Shown: positions 1-7,325, counted from the stretch's first letter. The stretch is DNA of 64,000 nt from Enterococcus alishanensis (GCF_019218635.1 NZ_JAHUZB010000001.1:1-64000); one strand, 5' to 3'. Numbers and translations: made by a program. Notes: generated by a model from the letters alone, not told the origin.

Positions 1-77
1 TCGAACACAGAAGTTAAGCTTTTTAGCGCCGATCGTAGTGAGGGGTTGCCCCTTGTGAGAGTAGGACGTCGCCACGC
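1..77 (+). rRNA. rrf: 5S ribosomal RNA, 3' part (5' end outside window)
   Basis: The first 77 bases match the 3' two thirds of a Firmicutes 5S rRNA: the GAACACAGAAGTTAAGC loop B/helix III segment, the GGGGTTGCCCC helix IV hairpin, and GAGAGTAGGACGTCGCCACGC at the 3' end. The 5' end lies before the window, so this is the tail of an rRNA operon. tRNA-Asn follows nine bases later, an order common in enterococci. Confidence 0.95.
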
Positions 78-86
78 GTAATTTAT

Positions 87-160
87 TCCGGCATAGCTCA
101 GTTGGTAGTAGCGCATGACTGTTAATCATGATGTCGTAGGTTCGAGTCCTACTGCCGGAG
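87..160 (+). tRNA. tRNA-Asn (anticodon GTT)
   Basis: A full cloverleaf is visible. The acceptor stem TCCGGCA (87-93) pairs with TGCCGGA (153-159), with discriminator G160. The anticodon stem is CATGA/TCATG around the loop CTGTTAA, with anticodon GTT at 121-123. The T arm is GTAGG-TTCGAGT-CCTAC. CCA is not encoded. It is probably co-transcribed with the preceding 5S gene. Confidence 0.97.
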
Positions 161-167
161 TCATTAA

Positions 168-196
168 AACAATTCATAAATTGAATTGTTTTTTTT
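168..196 (+). terminator. Rho-independent terminator of the rRNA/tRNA-Asn unit
   Basis: An 8-bp inverted repeat AACAATTC (168-175) / GAATTGTT (183-190) is followed by a run of T residues to 196. It lies 8 bases after the tRNA. Confidence 0.85.
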
Positions 197-261
197 GTGA
201 GCAAATTTCTGTGGTTTAAATTGATTTGATGTTATTCTTCTTACATAAAGGGGATGAAATT

Positions 262-621
262 ATGTACATGAAAATTTCTGAATCATTAATAGACCAGTTG
301 AAAGATTATCAAAAAAACGGGACGATTGTTCTCGATTTAGATGATGGTGTGGGCAAATACTCTAAGTTTGGAACTTGTGCTATAAATATAAGTTTCAGAT
401 TGTTGGTATTAGGAAAAGATCAAGATCAATCTGATTATACTGAAGTAATTTCTAGTGATATTGGTGAAATGCCAATAAAAAAACACTCTGAAATGTATTT
501 GGAAGACAATTTAATTTTAGATTATGATCCAAGAATGTCATTAATTAAGTTAAAAGGCCCAAGTGGTATGATTGATGGAAACGTACAGATTGTTGATTTG
601 AGAGAAAAAATTAGCAACTAA
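262..621 (+). CDS. HesB/IscA-like iron-sulfur biosynthesis family protein (divergent)
   Basis: 119-aa soluble protein resembling the lactic acid bacterial HesB-like family annotated as iron-sulfur cluster biosynthesis protein. The diagnostic part is the LDLDDGVGKYSKFGTC stretch near residues 24-39, followed by beta-strand-rich sequence. Canonical IscA/HesB proteins bind iron or clusters through three Cys with a C-terminal CGCG-type motif. Here Cys39 is the only Cys, so cluster binding is doubtful and the role is unknown. The ATG at 262 is chosen because AAAGGGG (247-253) sits 8 bases before it; an in-frame upstream ATG at 226 has no ribosome binding site. It is monocistronic, with its own terminator. 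Confidence 0.7.
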   Translation: MYMKISESLIDQLKDYQKNGTIVLDLDDGVGKYSKFGTCAINISFRLLVLGKDQDQSDYTEVISSDIGEMPIKKHSEMYLEDNLILDYDPRMSLIKLKGPSGMIDGNVQIVDLREKISN

Positions 622-638
622 ATTAAATAATTATAGTA

Positions 639-671
639 AACAACGCTTTGTCAATGCAAAGCGTTGTTTTT
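639..671 (+). terminator. Terminator after the HesB-like gene
   Basis: A 12-bp perfect stem AACAACGCTTTG (639-650) / CAAAGCGTTGTT (657-668) with a 6-base loop and T run. It lies between convergent genes; the minus-strand T tract is weaker but it may also stop the flavin reductase transcript. Confidence 0.85.
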
Positions 672-675
672 ATAT

Positions 676-1296
676 TTATTTAGGTCTTTTGATATCGATA
701 AGATTTGAGATATGGCTATATGTTTCGCCGGCTAATCGGGCAACTGGAGATAATTTTTCAGGTAAAATGTATTCTTTGTCAGCATCGAAAACATCTTCTG
801 AAAATGAATAGTGCAATACTTCTAAGATGAATAAGTCGCTGATAATTATTTGATTATTAGTGATAGGAATGTATTGATGGACTTTTACTTCTAGACGAAT
901 TGGTGCTTCTTGGATGCCTGGAACGGCTATTTTTTTGCTGTCGATCATAGTGACGGGTAGGTTTGATAATTCACTTTCTGTTTCTGATAAGGTCGCAGCT
1001 GTTGCATTCATCAATACTAGGACGTCATCGTTTACAATTTGAATAACTGCTTCATTTGTTTCAGATAAATTTTTGGCAGTATCTTTCATTTGTTGATTGG
1101 GTTGTCGATTAATTGACAGGCTGACCAAAGGTAGATCTTTGGCGATGACACTGAAATAACTAAAAGGGGCAGCATTTATTACCTCTTTTGCTTTATTAAA
1201 TGTTGTGACCCAAGCAATCGGGCGTGGGATAATACTACCAGTTAAAAATTTATAATGCTGTTGTGTAGTTAAGTTATTTGCTTCATATTCAATCAT
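676..1296 (-). CDS. Flavin reductase / FMN-binding family protein
   Basis: 206-aa protein of the flavin reductase-like FMN-binding split-barrel family (DIM6/NTAB). Supporting sequence: the N-terminal TGSIIPRPIAWVTT motif, which contacts the flavin in this family, then NAAPFSYFSVIAKDLPLVSLSI. Such proteins bind FMN and reduce flavin with NAD(P)H or act as flavin-linked oxidoreductases; the substrate here is unknown. The start at 1296 is set by TTAGGAGGAAAAAG just upstream; an earlier in-frame ATG overlaps the upstream gene and lacks a site. It is the second gene of a minus-strand pair behind a VOC dioxygenase, separated by a hairpin terminator whose T tract runs straight into this ribosome binding site. 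Confidence 0.8.
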   Translation of the reverse strand: MIEYEANNLTTQQHYKFLTGSIIPRPIAWVTTFNKAKEVINAAPFSYFSVIAKDLPLVSLSINRQPNQQMKDTAKNLSETNEAVIQIVNDDVLVLMNATAATLSETESELSNLPVTMIDSKKIAVPGIQEAPIRLEVKVHQYIPITNNQIIISDLFILEVLHYSFSEDVFDADKEYILPEKLSPVARLAGETYSHISNLIDIKRPK

Positions 1297-1307
1297 CTTT
1301 TTCCTCC

Positions 1308-1345
1308 TAAAAAAAGGCTGGGCCAGTATAAATGGTCCAGCCTTT
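1308..1345 (-). terminator. Intergenic terminator abutting the flavin reductase RBS
   Basis: Read on the minus strand, AAAGGCTGGACCA pairs with TGGCCCAGCCTTT around a short loop (plus-strand 1313-1345, one mismatch or wobble), followed by seven T residues and directly by AGGAGG. It should terminate most transcripts after the dioxygenase gene. The position suggests read-through control of the second gene. Confidence 0.75.
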
Positions 1346-1348
1346 ATT

Positions 1349-2323
1349 TTATTGACGTTTTGTATTGGCATCGGATGTATCAAATGGTCTCACATATGCT
1401 TCGATTTCTTCCCGTTCACTTTGTAAGTGTGGAGGTAATGATAAGATTTCACCTGCGTGTTCGTAAGTTTCATCTTGTAAGAAGCCAGGACCATCTGTTG
1501 CTAATTCAAATAAAACCCCAGGTGCTGCTTGGAAATATTCAGATTGGAAATAGAAACGGTCAACAAAACCTGAATTTGGGAATTCTAATTCATTGATTTT
1601 TTTAATCCAAAAACGTAAAGCTTCATCGTCAGCAACCCGTAAAGCTAGGTGATGAACGTTACCAAAGCCTTGCATTGCTGGTGGCAAATCTTCACGATGA
1701 TCTACGATGATAGTAGCCCCGTTACCGCCTTCGCCAACTTCAAATAAATGCATCGTGCCGTCTGAAGCTGTTTCTTCAAAGCCTAAAACATTTTTCAAGA
1801 CAAGTTTCATATGATCAAAGTTTGAAACAACTACAATGGTTGGGCCTAAGCCGATAATTGAGTGTTCAGCGGGAACATTGGAATTTTTCCAAGGAATACC
1901 TGCTGCAACCCCTTTGTTATGTTCATCGGAAACCAATTGCATTAATTGATCATCAAAATCACTGAATTCCAAATACTTTTTACCGAAACGTTCTTTAATT
2001 TCACCATGCTCAACATTTAAACGATCAAAACGTTCTACCCAATAAGCTAAACTAGCATCAGTTGCTACACGGAAGCCAGTTCGAGCAATCGTATTCGTTC
2101 CTTTTTGGCCTTTTGGTAGTCCTTGGAAGTCAAAGAAAGTCATGTCTGTACCGGCACCGCCGACATCATCAGTAAAATATAAATGATAAGCACTGATGTC
2201 ATCTTGATTGACTGTTTTTTTAATCATGCGTAAACCTAGTACATCAGTGAAAAAACGATAATTTTTTTCGGCGCTGGAAGTCATTGCAGTAACGTGGTGT
2301 AATCCTCTAATTTGTGTATCCAT
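1349..2323 (-). CDS. Ring-cleaving dioxygenase / glyoxalase (VOC) family, MhqO-like
   Basis: 324-aa protein with two vicinal-oxygen-chelate modules (about 7-130 and 155-285). Likely metal ligands are a His in GLHHV (9/10), a His in NVHHLAL (224/225) and Glu273 in LFELATDGPGF, the usual two-His-one-Glu set of extradiol-type and MhqA/MhqO-like proteins. Members of this group in Bacillus respond to quinones and electrophiles, so a detoxification role is inferred. The start ATG at 2323 follows AAGGAGG on the minus strand. A sigma-A-type promoter and a short palindrome overlapping it lie upstream. The downstream flavin reductase fits a redox detoxification pair. The physiological substrate cannot be read from the sequence. 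Confidence 0.82.
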   Translation of the reverse strand: MDTQIRGLHHVTAMTSSAEKNYRFFTDVLGLRMIKKTVNQDDISAYHLYFTDDVGGAGTDMTFFDFQGLPKGQKGTNTIARTGFRVATDASLAYWVERFDRLNVEHGEIKERFGKKYLEFSDFDDQLMQLVSDEHNKGVAAGIPWKNSNVPAEHSIIGLGPTIVVVSNFDHMKLVLKNVLGFEETASDGTMHLFEVGEGGNGATIIVDHREDLPPAMQGFGNVHHLALRVADDEALRFWIKKINELEFPNSGFVDRFYFQSEYFQAAPGVLFELATDGPGFLQDETYEHAGEILSLPPHLQSEREEIEAYVRPFDTSDANTKRQ

Positions 2324-2354
2324 TGAAAAATCCTCCTTGATTGTCTGATTAACT

Positions 2355-2395
2355 CTTACTAAAAGTAAGTATACAGGATTAATTTTTTAAAGCAA
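2355..2395 (-). promoter_or_regulatory. Promoter of the dioxygenase unit with palindromic operator candidate
   Basis: On the minus strand a TTGCTT -35 (2390-2395) is 16 bases from a TATACT -10 (2368-2373). A perfect 6-bp inverted repeat CTTACT-AAA-AGTAAG (2355-2369) overlaps the start-side edge of the -10. That placement suits a repressor; MarR-type MhqR-like control is an inference. Confidence 0.55.
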
Positions 2396-2410
2396 GAATT
2401 TCAACTCCGC

Positions 2411-2439
2411 TTGATAATTCAAGTAAAAATCGCTAGGAT
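2411..2439 (+). promoter_or_regulatory. Promoter of the HAD phosphatase gene
   Basis: TTGATA (2411-2416), a 17-base spacer and TAGGAT (2434-2439), followed by AAGGAGG and the ATG at 2460. The leader would be very short. Confidence 0.6.
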
Positions 2440-2459
2440 GAAAATAAGGAGGCGCTCTT

Positions 2460-3101
2460 ATGAAAAATACAATATTATTTGATCTGGATGGCACCTTGGT
2501 AGACTCCAGTGAAGGAATCATTAATAGTTTAAACTATATGATTGATCGGTTAGGCTTAAAAAAATTAGATCAAGCAACTTTACGTTTGTTTATCGGACCA
2601 CCTTTGAAAGATTCTTTATCAACATATTTAGAAGTGACTGATCCGCTGGAAATCGACCAAGCGATTGCCACTTATCGTGAGCATTTTGCGGTTGCTGGTT
2701 TGAAGGAATTAACGATGTACCCCAATATTGCTGAGACATTGACTAGTTTGGCAAAAGAAAATAGATTGGCTGTAGCCACTTCAAAACCTGAAAAATATGC
2801 GAAACAAATTATTAAAAACCTAGGATTAAATCAATTTGAAGGTGTTTTTGGTGCCGATATGGACGGGAAATTATCAAGTAAAACAGCAGTCATCGAGTAT
2901 GCGTTGGATCAGCTGGACACGACAGAGGGAATAATGGTGGGTGATCGTGAATTTGATATCCTTGGTGGAAGGGAAAACCATTTAAAAACAATTGGTGTAT
3001 TATATGGTTTTGGTGATCGTACAGAGCTAACGGCTGCCGGAGCTGATGAAATCATCGAGTCTGTCACTGAATTACCTTTTGCGATAAAAAAAATCAAATA
3101 A
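2460..3101 (+). CDS. HAD-superfamily hydrolase, phosphoglycolate phosphatase-like
   Basis: 213-aa HAD subfamily IA phosphatase. Motif I is DLDGTLVDSS at residues 8-17, with the nucleophile and acid Asp pair. Motif II is ATSKP, and motif IV is GDREFDILGG with the Mg-binding acidic residues. A helical cap lies between motifs I and II. The relatives are phosphoglycolate phosphatase and pyrophosphatase PpaX; the substrate is undetermined. AAGGAGG sits 7 bases before the ATG. It has its own promoter and a shared bidirectional terminator, so it is a single-gene unit. Confidence 0.85.
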   Translation: MKNTILFDLDGTLVDSSEGIINSLNYMIDRLGLKKLDQATLRLFIGPPLKDSLSTYLEVTDPLEIDQAIATYREHFAVAGLKELTMYPNIAETLTSLAKENRLAVATSKPEKYAKQIIKNLGLNQFEGVFGADMDGKLSSKTAVIEYALDQLDTTEGIMVGDREFDILGGRENHLKTIGVLYGFGDRTELTAAGADEIIESVTELPFAIKKIK

Positions 3102-3103
3102 AA

Positions 3104-3130
3104 AACCAGTCATTTTTTGAAGGACTGGTT
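3104..3130. terminator. Bidirectional terminator between convergent genes
   Basis: An 8-bp stem AACCAGTC (3104-3111) / GACTGGTT (3123-3130). On the minus strand it is followed by a clear T tract (A run at 3098-3105), so it serves the unknown minus-strand gene best and probably the HAD gene too. Confidence 0.75.
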
Positions 3131-3142
3131 TAAGCCGAAAGA

Positions 3143-3901
3143 TTATTTAACTAATGTGTAGTCATCAATCGTTTTACCGTTAACATCTTTTAAGATGAGC
3201 CAGCTGTTGGTACCGGCAAAATATAAGAAGTTTCCTATCTCATTGACGCTTTTGAAAATAATATCTTCGGTAGTAGTAAAATTTTTTATTTGTTTAGCAT
3301 GCTCTGCTCGCAAGCTCTGAGTGAATTTGGCAGCAAAACCAAGAGAACCGTCTTTGTTTAAAGGGGGTTCTTTTTTTAATGTTGCGCCGGCTAAAAGTTT
3401 TAACTCGTTGCGCTTTTGCCAAATGGCAGTGCCTTTTGCTTCATTATAATCAATAAAAAATTCAACGGTACTGATTTCTTTACGCCAGCGATGTTGCGCC
3501 TTTGCGGGTGCTTTTTTGATTTTTTTCATAGGATAACCAAAAGCCGTTAAAATTGTTGCAACCGATTCGTAAAAGTCGTCTAATTGATTGATATAATTTT
3601 GTGGAATCTTTTTCGCTGGAAACTCGCGGGCAATCGTTAATTTTGCATCAGTTAACTGTTGATAGAAAAACTCACCATAGTCGGCTAATGGAAAATCAAA
3701 GTCACAGCTAATCGTAATCAGCGTATCAAAATCTACACTTGGCTGATGATTGTCGATACCAATTCCGTTTAATTGACGATTTTTAGTGTAAAGCAATAGA
3801 TGGTTGAGAGGTATATTGCTAGGGTTTGAGCTGATGCTAATCATTATATTTTGATGAATAATGTTAATCTCGTTTTTTTCGATGGATACTTGTAAGTCCA
3901 T
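3143..3901 (-). CDS. Conserved-looking protein of unknown function
   Basis: 252-aa protein that I do not recognise. It has no signal peptide or membrane segment. The middle (about 140-175) is basic and alpha-helical (KKIKKAPAKAQHRWRKE), and the C-terminal 60 residues (KSVNEIGNFLYFAGTNSWLI onward) look like a small beta domain. The ATG at 3901 follows GGAGATTCCT on the minus strand, a fair ribosome binding site. A TATACT -10 lies on the minus strand at 3927-3932 with a poor -35. It is a single-gene unit ending in the shared terminator at 3104-3130. Codon use looks like the neighbours. No function is proposed. Confidence 0.7.
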   Translation of the reverse strand: MDLQVSIEKNEINIIHQNIMISISSNPSNIPLNHLLLYTKNRQLNGIGIDNHQPSVDFDTLITISCDFDFPLADYGEFFYQQLTDAKLTIAREFPAKKIPQNYINQLDDFYESVATILTAFGYPMKKIKKAPAKAQHRWRKEISTVEFFIDYNEAKGTAIWQKRNELKLLAGATLKKEPPLNKDGSLGFAAKFTQSLRAEHAKQIKNFTTTEDIIFKSVNEIGNFLYFAGTNSWLILKDVNGKTIDDYTLVK

Positions 3902-3972
3902 AGGAATCTCCTGCTTTTTTTATTTCAGTATACGAGAAATGCCAGGTAGAAAAAAATAATTTGCTTGGATAC

Positions 3973-4000
3973 AAAAAAACCAATCTGTAAAGGATTGGTT
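3973..4000 (-). terminator. Terminator of tRNA-Thr
   Basis: On the minus strand AACCAATC pairs with GATTGGTT around a 7-base loop, followed by seven T residues. It lies 8 bases beyond the tRNA 3' end. Confidence 0.85.
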
Positions 4001-4007
4001 TTTGTAA

Positions 4008-4080
4008 AGCCACCTGACGGGCTTGAACCGTCGACCTCCACCTTACCATGGTGGCGCTCTACCAGCTGAGCTAAGGCGGC
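4008..4080 (-). tRNA. tRNA-Thr (anticodon GGT)
   Basis: On the minus strand the acceptor GCCGCCT pairs with AGGTGGC (one G-T pair). The D stem is GCTC/GAGC. The anticodon stem CCACC/GGTGG encloses the loop ATGGTAA with anticodon GGT. The T arm is GACGG-TTCAAGC-CCGTC. CCA is not encoded. It is a solitary gene with its own promoter and terminator. Confidence 0.97.
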
Positions 4081-4109
4081 ATTTGTTATCTTATTAAGCT
4101 GCACAGATA

Positions 4110-4138
4110 ATTATATAAAAGCTTTTTTTAAAAGTCAA
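4110..4138 (-). promoter_or_regulatory. Strong promoter of tRNA-Thr
   Basis: On the minus strand a TTGACT -35 (4133-4138), an exact 17-base spacer and a TATAAT -10 (4110-4115). It is a near-consensus sigma-A promoter about 30 bases from the tRNA 5' end. Confidence 0.85.
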
Positions 4139-4231
4139 TCAAATTTAAATTTAAAAAATTTGGTCCTAATTGGAAGTTTTCAAAGGCTTATAAATTAGTT
4201 ATTTTTAGTTGACTTCAAATAGAAAGATTCA

Positions 4232-4260
4232 TTGATAGCTGTTTTTTGTTTTGCTATACT
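4232..4260 (+). promoter_or_regulatory. Promoter of the small membrane gene / TVP38 unit
   Basis: TTGATA (4232-4237), a 17-base spacer and TATACT (4255-4260) with an extended -10 TGC before it. It leads into the GGGAGGG ribosome binding site at 4293-4299. Confidence 0.7.
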
Positions 4261-4305
4261 TATAATAAGAAAAAAGCGCTTTATTTTAGATTGGGAGGGA
4301 TTTTT

Positions 4306-4489
4306 ATGAGAAAAAATTGAGTTACCATACACTTAGAGTTTCTAAGTTTTTCCACAAAAAATCCCTTTGCGAATTGTTGTAAGTATATTTGTAGTAATAG
4401 GTAGTGGATGGATGGTTTTTTTGTGGCGTTTGAAATACGTTTACAAAAGGAGAGCCTATGAAAAAGGAAACAAAAAAAAGCTTAGTTAG
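4306..4489 (+). pseudogene. Small membrane-protein gene interrupted by two frameshifts in A6 runs
   Basis: A strong ribosome binding site (GGGAGGG, 4293-4299) precedes an ATG at 4306 that reads only four codons before TGA. One extra A in the A6 run at 4311-4316 opens frame MRKKLSYHTLRVSKF. One extra A in the second A6 run at 4356-4361 then opens IPLRIVVSIFVVIGSGWMVF and continues to a TAG at 4487-4489. The restored product would be about 61 residues with one transmembrane helix and basic ends, and its end would overlap the TVP38 start by 32 bases. Both shifts are in homopolymers, so assembly error, true decay or slippage are all possible. It could also be chance, although the ribosome binding site and coupled end argue for a gene. 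Confidence 0.45.
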
Positions 4490-5177
4490 TAAATTGATTG
4501 TTGTTGGTGTTGTCGTTATTTTGGTACTGATCTATTTTCTTGTACCTAGTGTGAATCAAATAGTACGCCAAATTGTCGGTATGTTTGCCAGTGGAGATTT
4601 TACCGTGGTACGGCAATTTATAGCTTCTTATGGTGGCTATGCCGTGCTGATTTCATTTTTCTTAATGATTTTTCAGTCAGTGGCAGCACCTTTACCGGCA
4701 TTTTTGATCACCTTTGCCAATGCCAATCTTTTTGGTTGGTGGCAAGGTGCGATCCTGTCTTGGGTGTCCTCGATGGCTGGAGCCGCTTTGTGTTTTTGGA
4801 TTGCCCGCATTTTAGGTCGGGATGTGGTTGAGAAATTAACCAGTAAGGGTGGCTTGCAACAAATTGACACCTTTTTTGAAAAATACGGTCGACTGAGTAT
4901 TTTGATTGCGCGACTACTACCTTTTATTTCTTTTGACATTGTTAGTTATGCAGCAGGCTTGACAGCGATGTCCTTTGGGAGCTTTTTAATTGCGACAGGA
5001 CTAGGGCAGTTACCGGCGACGATTATTTATTCTTATGTGGGCGGCATGTTAACTGGCGGTGCTGGTATGTTGGTGAGTGCGTTAATGATTTTATTTGCTT
5101 TATCGGCATTAATCGTCTTATTTAGAAAAATTTACACCGACCGGCAGAAAAAGAAAGTGAAACAAGAAGAAAATTAA
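4458..5177 (+). CDS. TVP38/TMEM64 (DedA-like VTT domain) membrane protein
   Basis: 239-aa integral membrane protein. An N-terminal helix spans about residues 13-30, followed by the VTT-domain core: APLPAFLITFANANLFGWW, then SSMAGAALCFWIARILGRD and FISFDIVSYAAGL, with further hydrophobic helices and a basic tail. Family members are linked to lipid flipping or scrambling and membrane homeostasis. AAAGGAG precedes the ATG at 4458. The gene sits behind a frame-broken small membrane gene whose reconstructed end overlaps it, and before a two-component system. Whether it belongs to that regulon is not shown, since a terminator separates them. Confidence 0.85.
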   Translation: MKKETKKSLVSKLIVVGVVVILVLIYFLVPSVNQIVRQIVGMFASGDFTVVRQFIASYGGYAVLISFFLMIFQSVAAPLPAFLITFANANLFGWWQGAILSWVSSMAGAALCFWIARILGRDVVEKLTSKGGLQQIDTFFEKYGRLSILIARLLPFISFDIVSYAAGLTAMSFGSFLIATGLGQLPATIIYSYVGGMLTGGAGMLVSALMILFALSALIVLFRKIYTDRQKKKVKQEEN

Positions 5178-5188
5178 TTGCTTTTTTT

Positions 5189-5219
5189 AAAGACAGTCCT
5201 TAATGGATTGTCTTTTTTT
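5189..5219 (+). terminator. Terminator of the TVP38 gene
   Basis: AAAGACAGTCC (5189-5199) pairs with GGATTGTCTTT (5205-5215, one G-T pair) around a 5-base loop, followed by T residues to 5219. Confidence 0.85.
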
Positions 5220-5223
5220 GCTT

Positions 5224-5243
5224 AAATGAAGAAATCTTCATCT
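5224..5243 (+). promoter_or_regulatory. Palindromic operator candidate upstream of the response regulator
   Basis: ATGAAGA-AA-TCTTCAT (5226-5241) lies inside AAATGAAGAAATCTTCATCT. It matches 18 of 20 bases of the perfect palindrome at 7325-7344 upstream of the PepSY gene. It lies about 45 bases before an extended -10, TGC-TATAAG (5286-5294). The inference is a binding site for the adjacent response regulator, giving autoregulation. Confidence 0.55.
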
Positions 5244-5322
5244 TGTTTATTAAAAAAAAGACGGATTATTTGTGAAAATCTAGTATGCTATAAGTGAGAG
5301 GAACTAAGGAGGTTGGGTTAGT

Positions 5323-6006
5323 ATGAAAATTTTAATCGTGGAAGACGAAGAAAGTTTGGCTAATTTTATTGAGACAGAATTAAAATTTGAGGGTTATGAA
5401 ACTGTTTGGGCTAGCGATGGGCAAGAGGCGCTAACAATCTTTTTTGAAAACCCTGAAGCGATCGATTTAATTTTATTAGATTGGATGCTACCAAAAACTG
5501 ATGGGATTACTGTTGCCAGAAGAATCCGCAAACAATCAGAAGTGCCGATTATTATGATGACGGCAAGAGACCAAACCACAGATATTGTCCAAGGTTTAGA
5601 CACAGGATTGGATGATTACTTAACCAAACCATTTGAAATTGAAGAATTATTTGCTCGGATTCGGGTAATTGAGCGACGAGTGGAAAAGCAAAAACAAGTG
5701 GAGCAACATTTAATATATCATGGCATTACGATGGATGTGGCGAAACACCAAGTTTTATTGAATGAGCAAATAATTGATTTGACGCCCAAAGAATTTGGTA
5801 TTTTATATGAATTAATGAAAGAACCCGAAGCCGTGAAAACCCGTGATGAATTATTAAATGAAGTTTGGGGCTATGATTATTTTGGTCAAACCAATGTTGT
5901 AGACGTTTATATTCGAACATTGCGAAATAAATTGAAAGCAGTCGACGATGAGAACTATTTACAGACGGTTCGTGGTGTTGGCTATGTTTTGAGGGTGGGA
6001 GAATGA
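5323..6006 (+). CDS. OmpR-family response regulator
   Basis: 227-aa two-component response regulator. The receiver domain (about 1-115) carries the acidic pair Glu7/Asp8, phospho-acceptor Asp53 in LLLDWMLPKTDG, Thr80 and Lys102. The winged-helix domain (about 130-226) has LTPKEFGILYELM and VDVYIRTLRNKL. It looks closest to the CsrR/ArlR/LisR type. TAAGGAGGTTGGG precedes the ATG. The sensor kinase overlaps by 4 bases (ATGA), so the two are translationally coupled. The arrangement regulator-kinase-PepSY protein resembles Bacillus subtilis YkoG-YkoH-YkoI. The palindrome at 5224-5243 suggests autoregulation. Confidence 0.92.
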   Translation: MKILIVEDEESLANFIETELKFEGYETVWASDGQEALTIFFENPEAIDLILLDWMLPKTDGITVARRIRKQSEVPIIMMTARDQTTDIVQGLDTGLDDYLTKPFEIEELFARIRVIERRVEKQKQVEQHLIYHGITMDVAKHQVLLNEQIIDLTPKEFGILYELMKEPEAVKTRDELLNEVWGYDYFGQTNVVDVYIRTLRNKLKAVDDENYLQTVRGVGYVLRVGE

Positions 6007-7325
6007 AAAAGAAGAAAGAAATTACTGCTAAAAAACAATTAACCCGAAATTTAACAGGTGTGTTATTACTACTGCTAATTATTGGCAATTTACTTTTTGT
6101 CCTCCTTTCTTTTTTTTCGGCTTATGAATATTTAGAAGATCGTAGCGACAATATGATTGAAGCGATTCAAAAGGGCAGCCAAGATAATTTGCAGCAAATT
6201 TTAGATGCGACAGTTTCCAGTGACGATGAGGATGCGGTGCGGGTGATTTTAACTGATGGCACGACTTACTATTCTGACGATGCTGAAGAAATTTTTTCCG
6301 AATTGTCACGAGGCCGCTATTTGCCTTTCTTTAGTGATTTATTATCCAGCGAAGAAGGGATTTATCTTTATCAGAGTGAGAAATATAACGGTGGACAAAT
6401 TGAGGTCGCTGTCAATAGTGAAACGATTTTAGATATTACCAGTAGCATGGTGATGCTAAATATTTTTCTTAATGTCGTGACGATTGTTGTTGGTGCAACC
6501 TTAATTTATTACGTGGTGGGTAAATGGAGCCAAAAATTAAGTCGTTTAGCAAATGAAATTCATTTAGTAGAAACCGAAGATTTACCCCAAGTGACCGAAA
6601 TTAATGAACCAATGGAGATGCAGGCGGTGACCCAAAGTTTTAATCAGTTGTTAATCAAACAAAAAGCAGCTATGGAAAGAGAAAGTCAGTTTGTTACTGA
6701 TGCTTCCCATGAATTGCGGACGCCGATTGCAGCAATTCGTGGGCATGTTAATCTAATTAAACGTCGTGGTCAAGAACATCCAGAAGTAGTGGAAAAATCA
6801 TTGGCCTTTATTGACCAAGAATCAAAACGGATGGAAGTCATGAGTAATCAATTATTAACATTAGGTCGTAGCCAAAAAGACGAAGCCACCGAGACTGTTA
6901 ATTTATCTCAGTTAGTTAAGGAATCAATCGAAAAAATCCAAACGATTAGTGATCACGTGATTAGTTACCAAATCGCACCGGATGTTACAGGTACCTTTGT
7001 CAAAAATGATTTAAATCAAATTTTGCAAAACTTATTGGAAAATGCTGTGAAATATTCGCCAGACAAACAACCTATAGAAGTAACTTTAAAAAATGTTGAT
7101 GGGAAAATTAAATTAGCGGTGATTGATCAAGGAATTGGGATTTCAGATGATCAGAAGACTAAAATTTTTGAACGTTTTTATCGGGTAGATGATGCCCATT
7201 CTAGTGTGATTGAAGGTTCAGGAATTGGTTTATCGATTGTTGATGCGTTAGTTAAAAAGTATCAAGGGGAGATTACTGTGACGGATAATCAGCCACAGGG
7301 AACGATTTTTACGATTATTTTCTAA
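6003..7325 (+). CDS. Two-component sensor histidine kinase
   Basis: 440-aa membrane sensor kinase. Transmembrane helices lie near 16-40 and 147-172 and enclose an extracytoplasmic domain of about 105 residues rich in acidic residues (SSDDEDAVRV, SDDAEEIF). A linker follows, then the HisKA box FVTDASHELRTP with phospho-acceptor His236. The ATPase domain has the N box NLLENAVKYS, G1 VIDQGIGIS, the F box ERFYRVD and G2 GSGIGLSIV. The start at 6003 overlaps the regulator stop. The acidic sensor loop suggests a cation, cationic peptide or pH signal; that is an inference. The stop codon is the left edge of the palindrome used by the next gene. Confidence 0.93.
   Translation: MKKKKEITAKKQLTRNLTGVLLLLLIIGNLLFVLLSFFSAYEYLEDRSDNMIEAIQKGSQDNLQQILDATVSSDDEDAVRVILTDGTTYYSDDAEEIFSELSRGRYLPFFSDLLSSEEGIYLYQSEKYNGGQIEVAVNSETILDITSSMVMLNIFLNVVTIVVGATLIYYVVGKWSQKLSRLANEIHLVETEDLPQVTEINEPMEMQAVTQSFNQLLIKQKAAMERESQFVTDASHELRTPIAAIRGHVNLIKRRGQEHPEVVEKSLAFIDQESKRMEVMSNQLLTLGRSQKDEATETVNLSQLVKESIEKIQTISDHVISYQIAPDVTGTFVKNDLNQILQNLLENAVKYSPDKQPIEVTLKNVDGKIKLAVIDQGIGISDDQKTKIFERFYRVDDAHSSVIEGSGIGLSIVDALVKKYQGEITVTDNQPQGTIFTIIF

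Noticed and set aside
1360-1596. Plus-strand open frame opposite the dioxygenase
   Set aside because: Antisense shadow of a well-supported gene with no ribosome binding site.
4425-4460. cre-like half site CGTTTACA upstream of TVP38
   Set aside because: Only the right half fits the consensus, and it lies inside the reconstructed small gene after its promoter.
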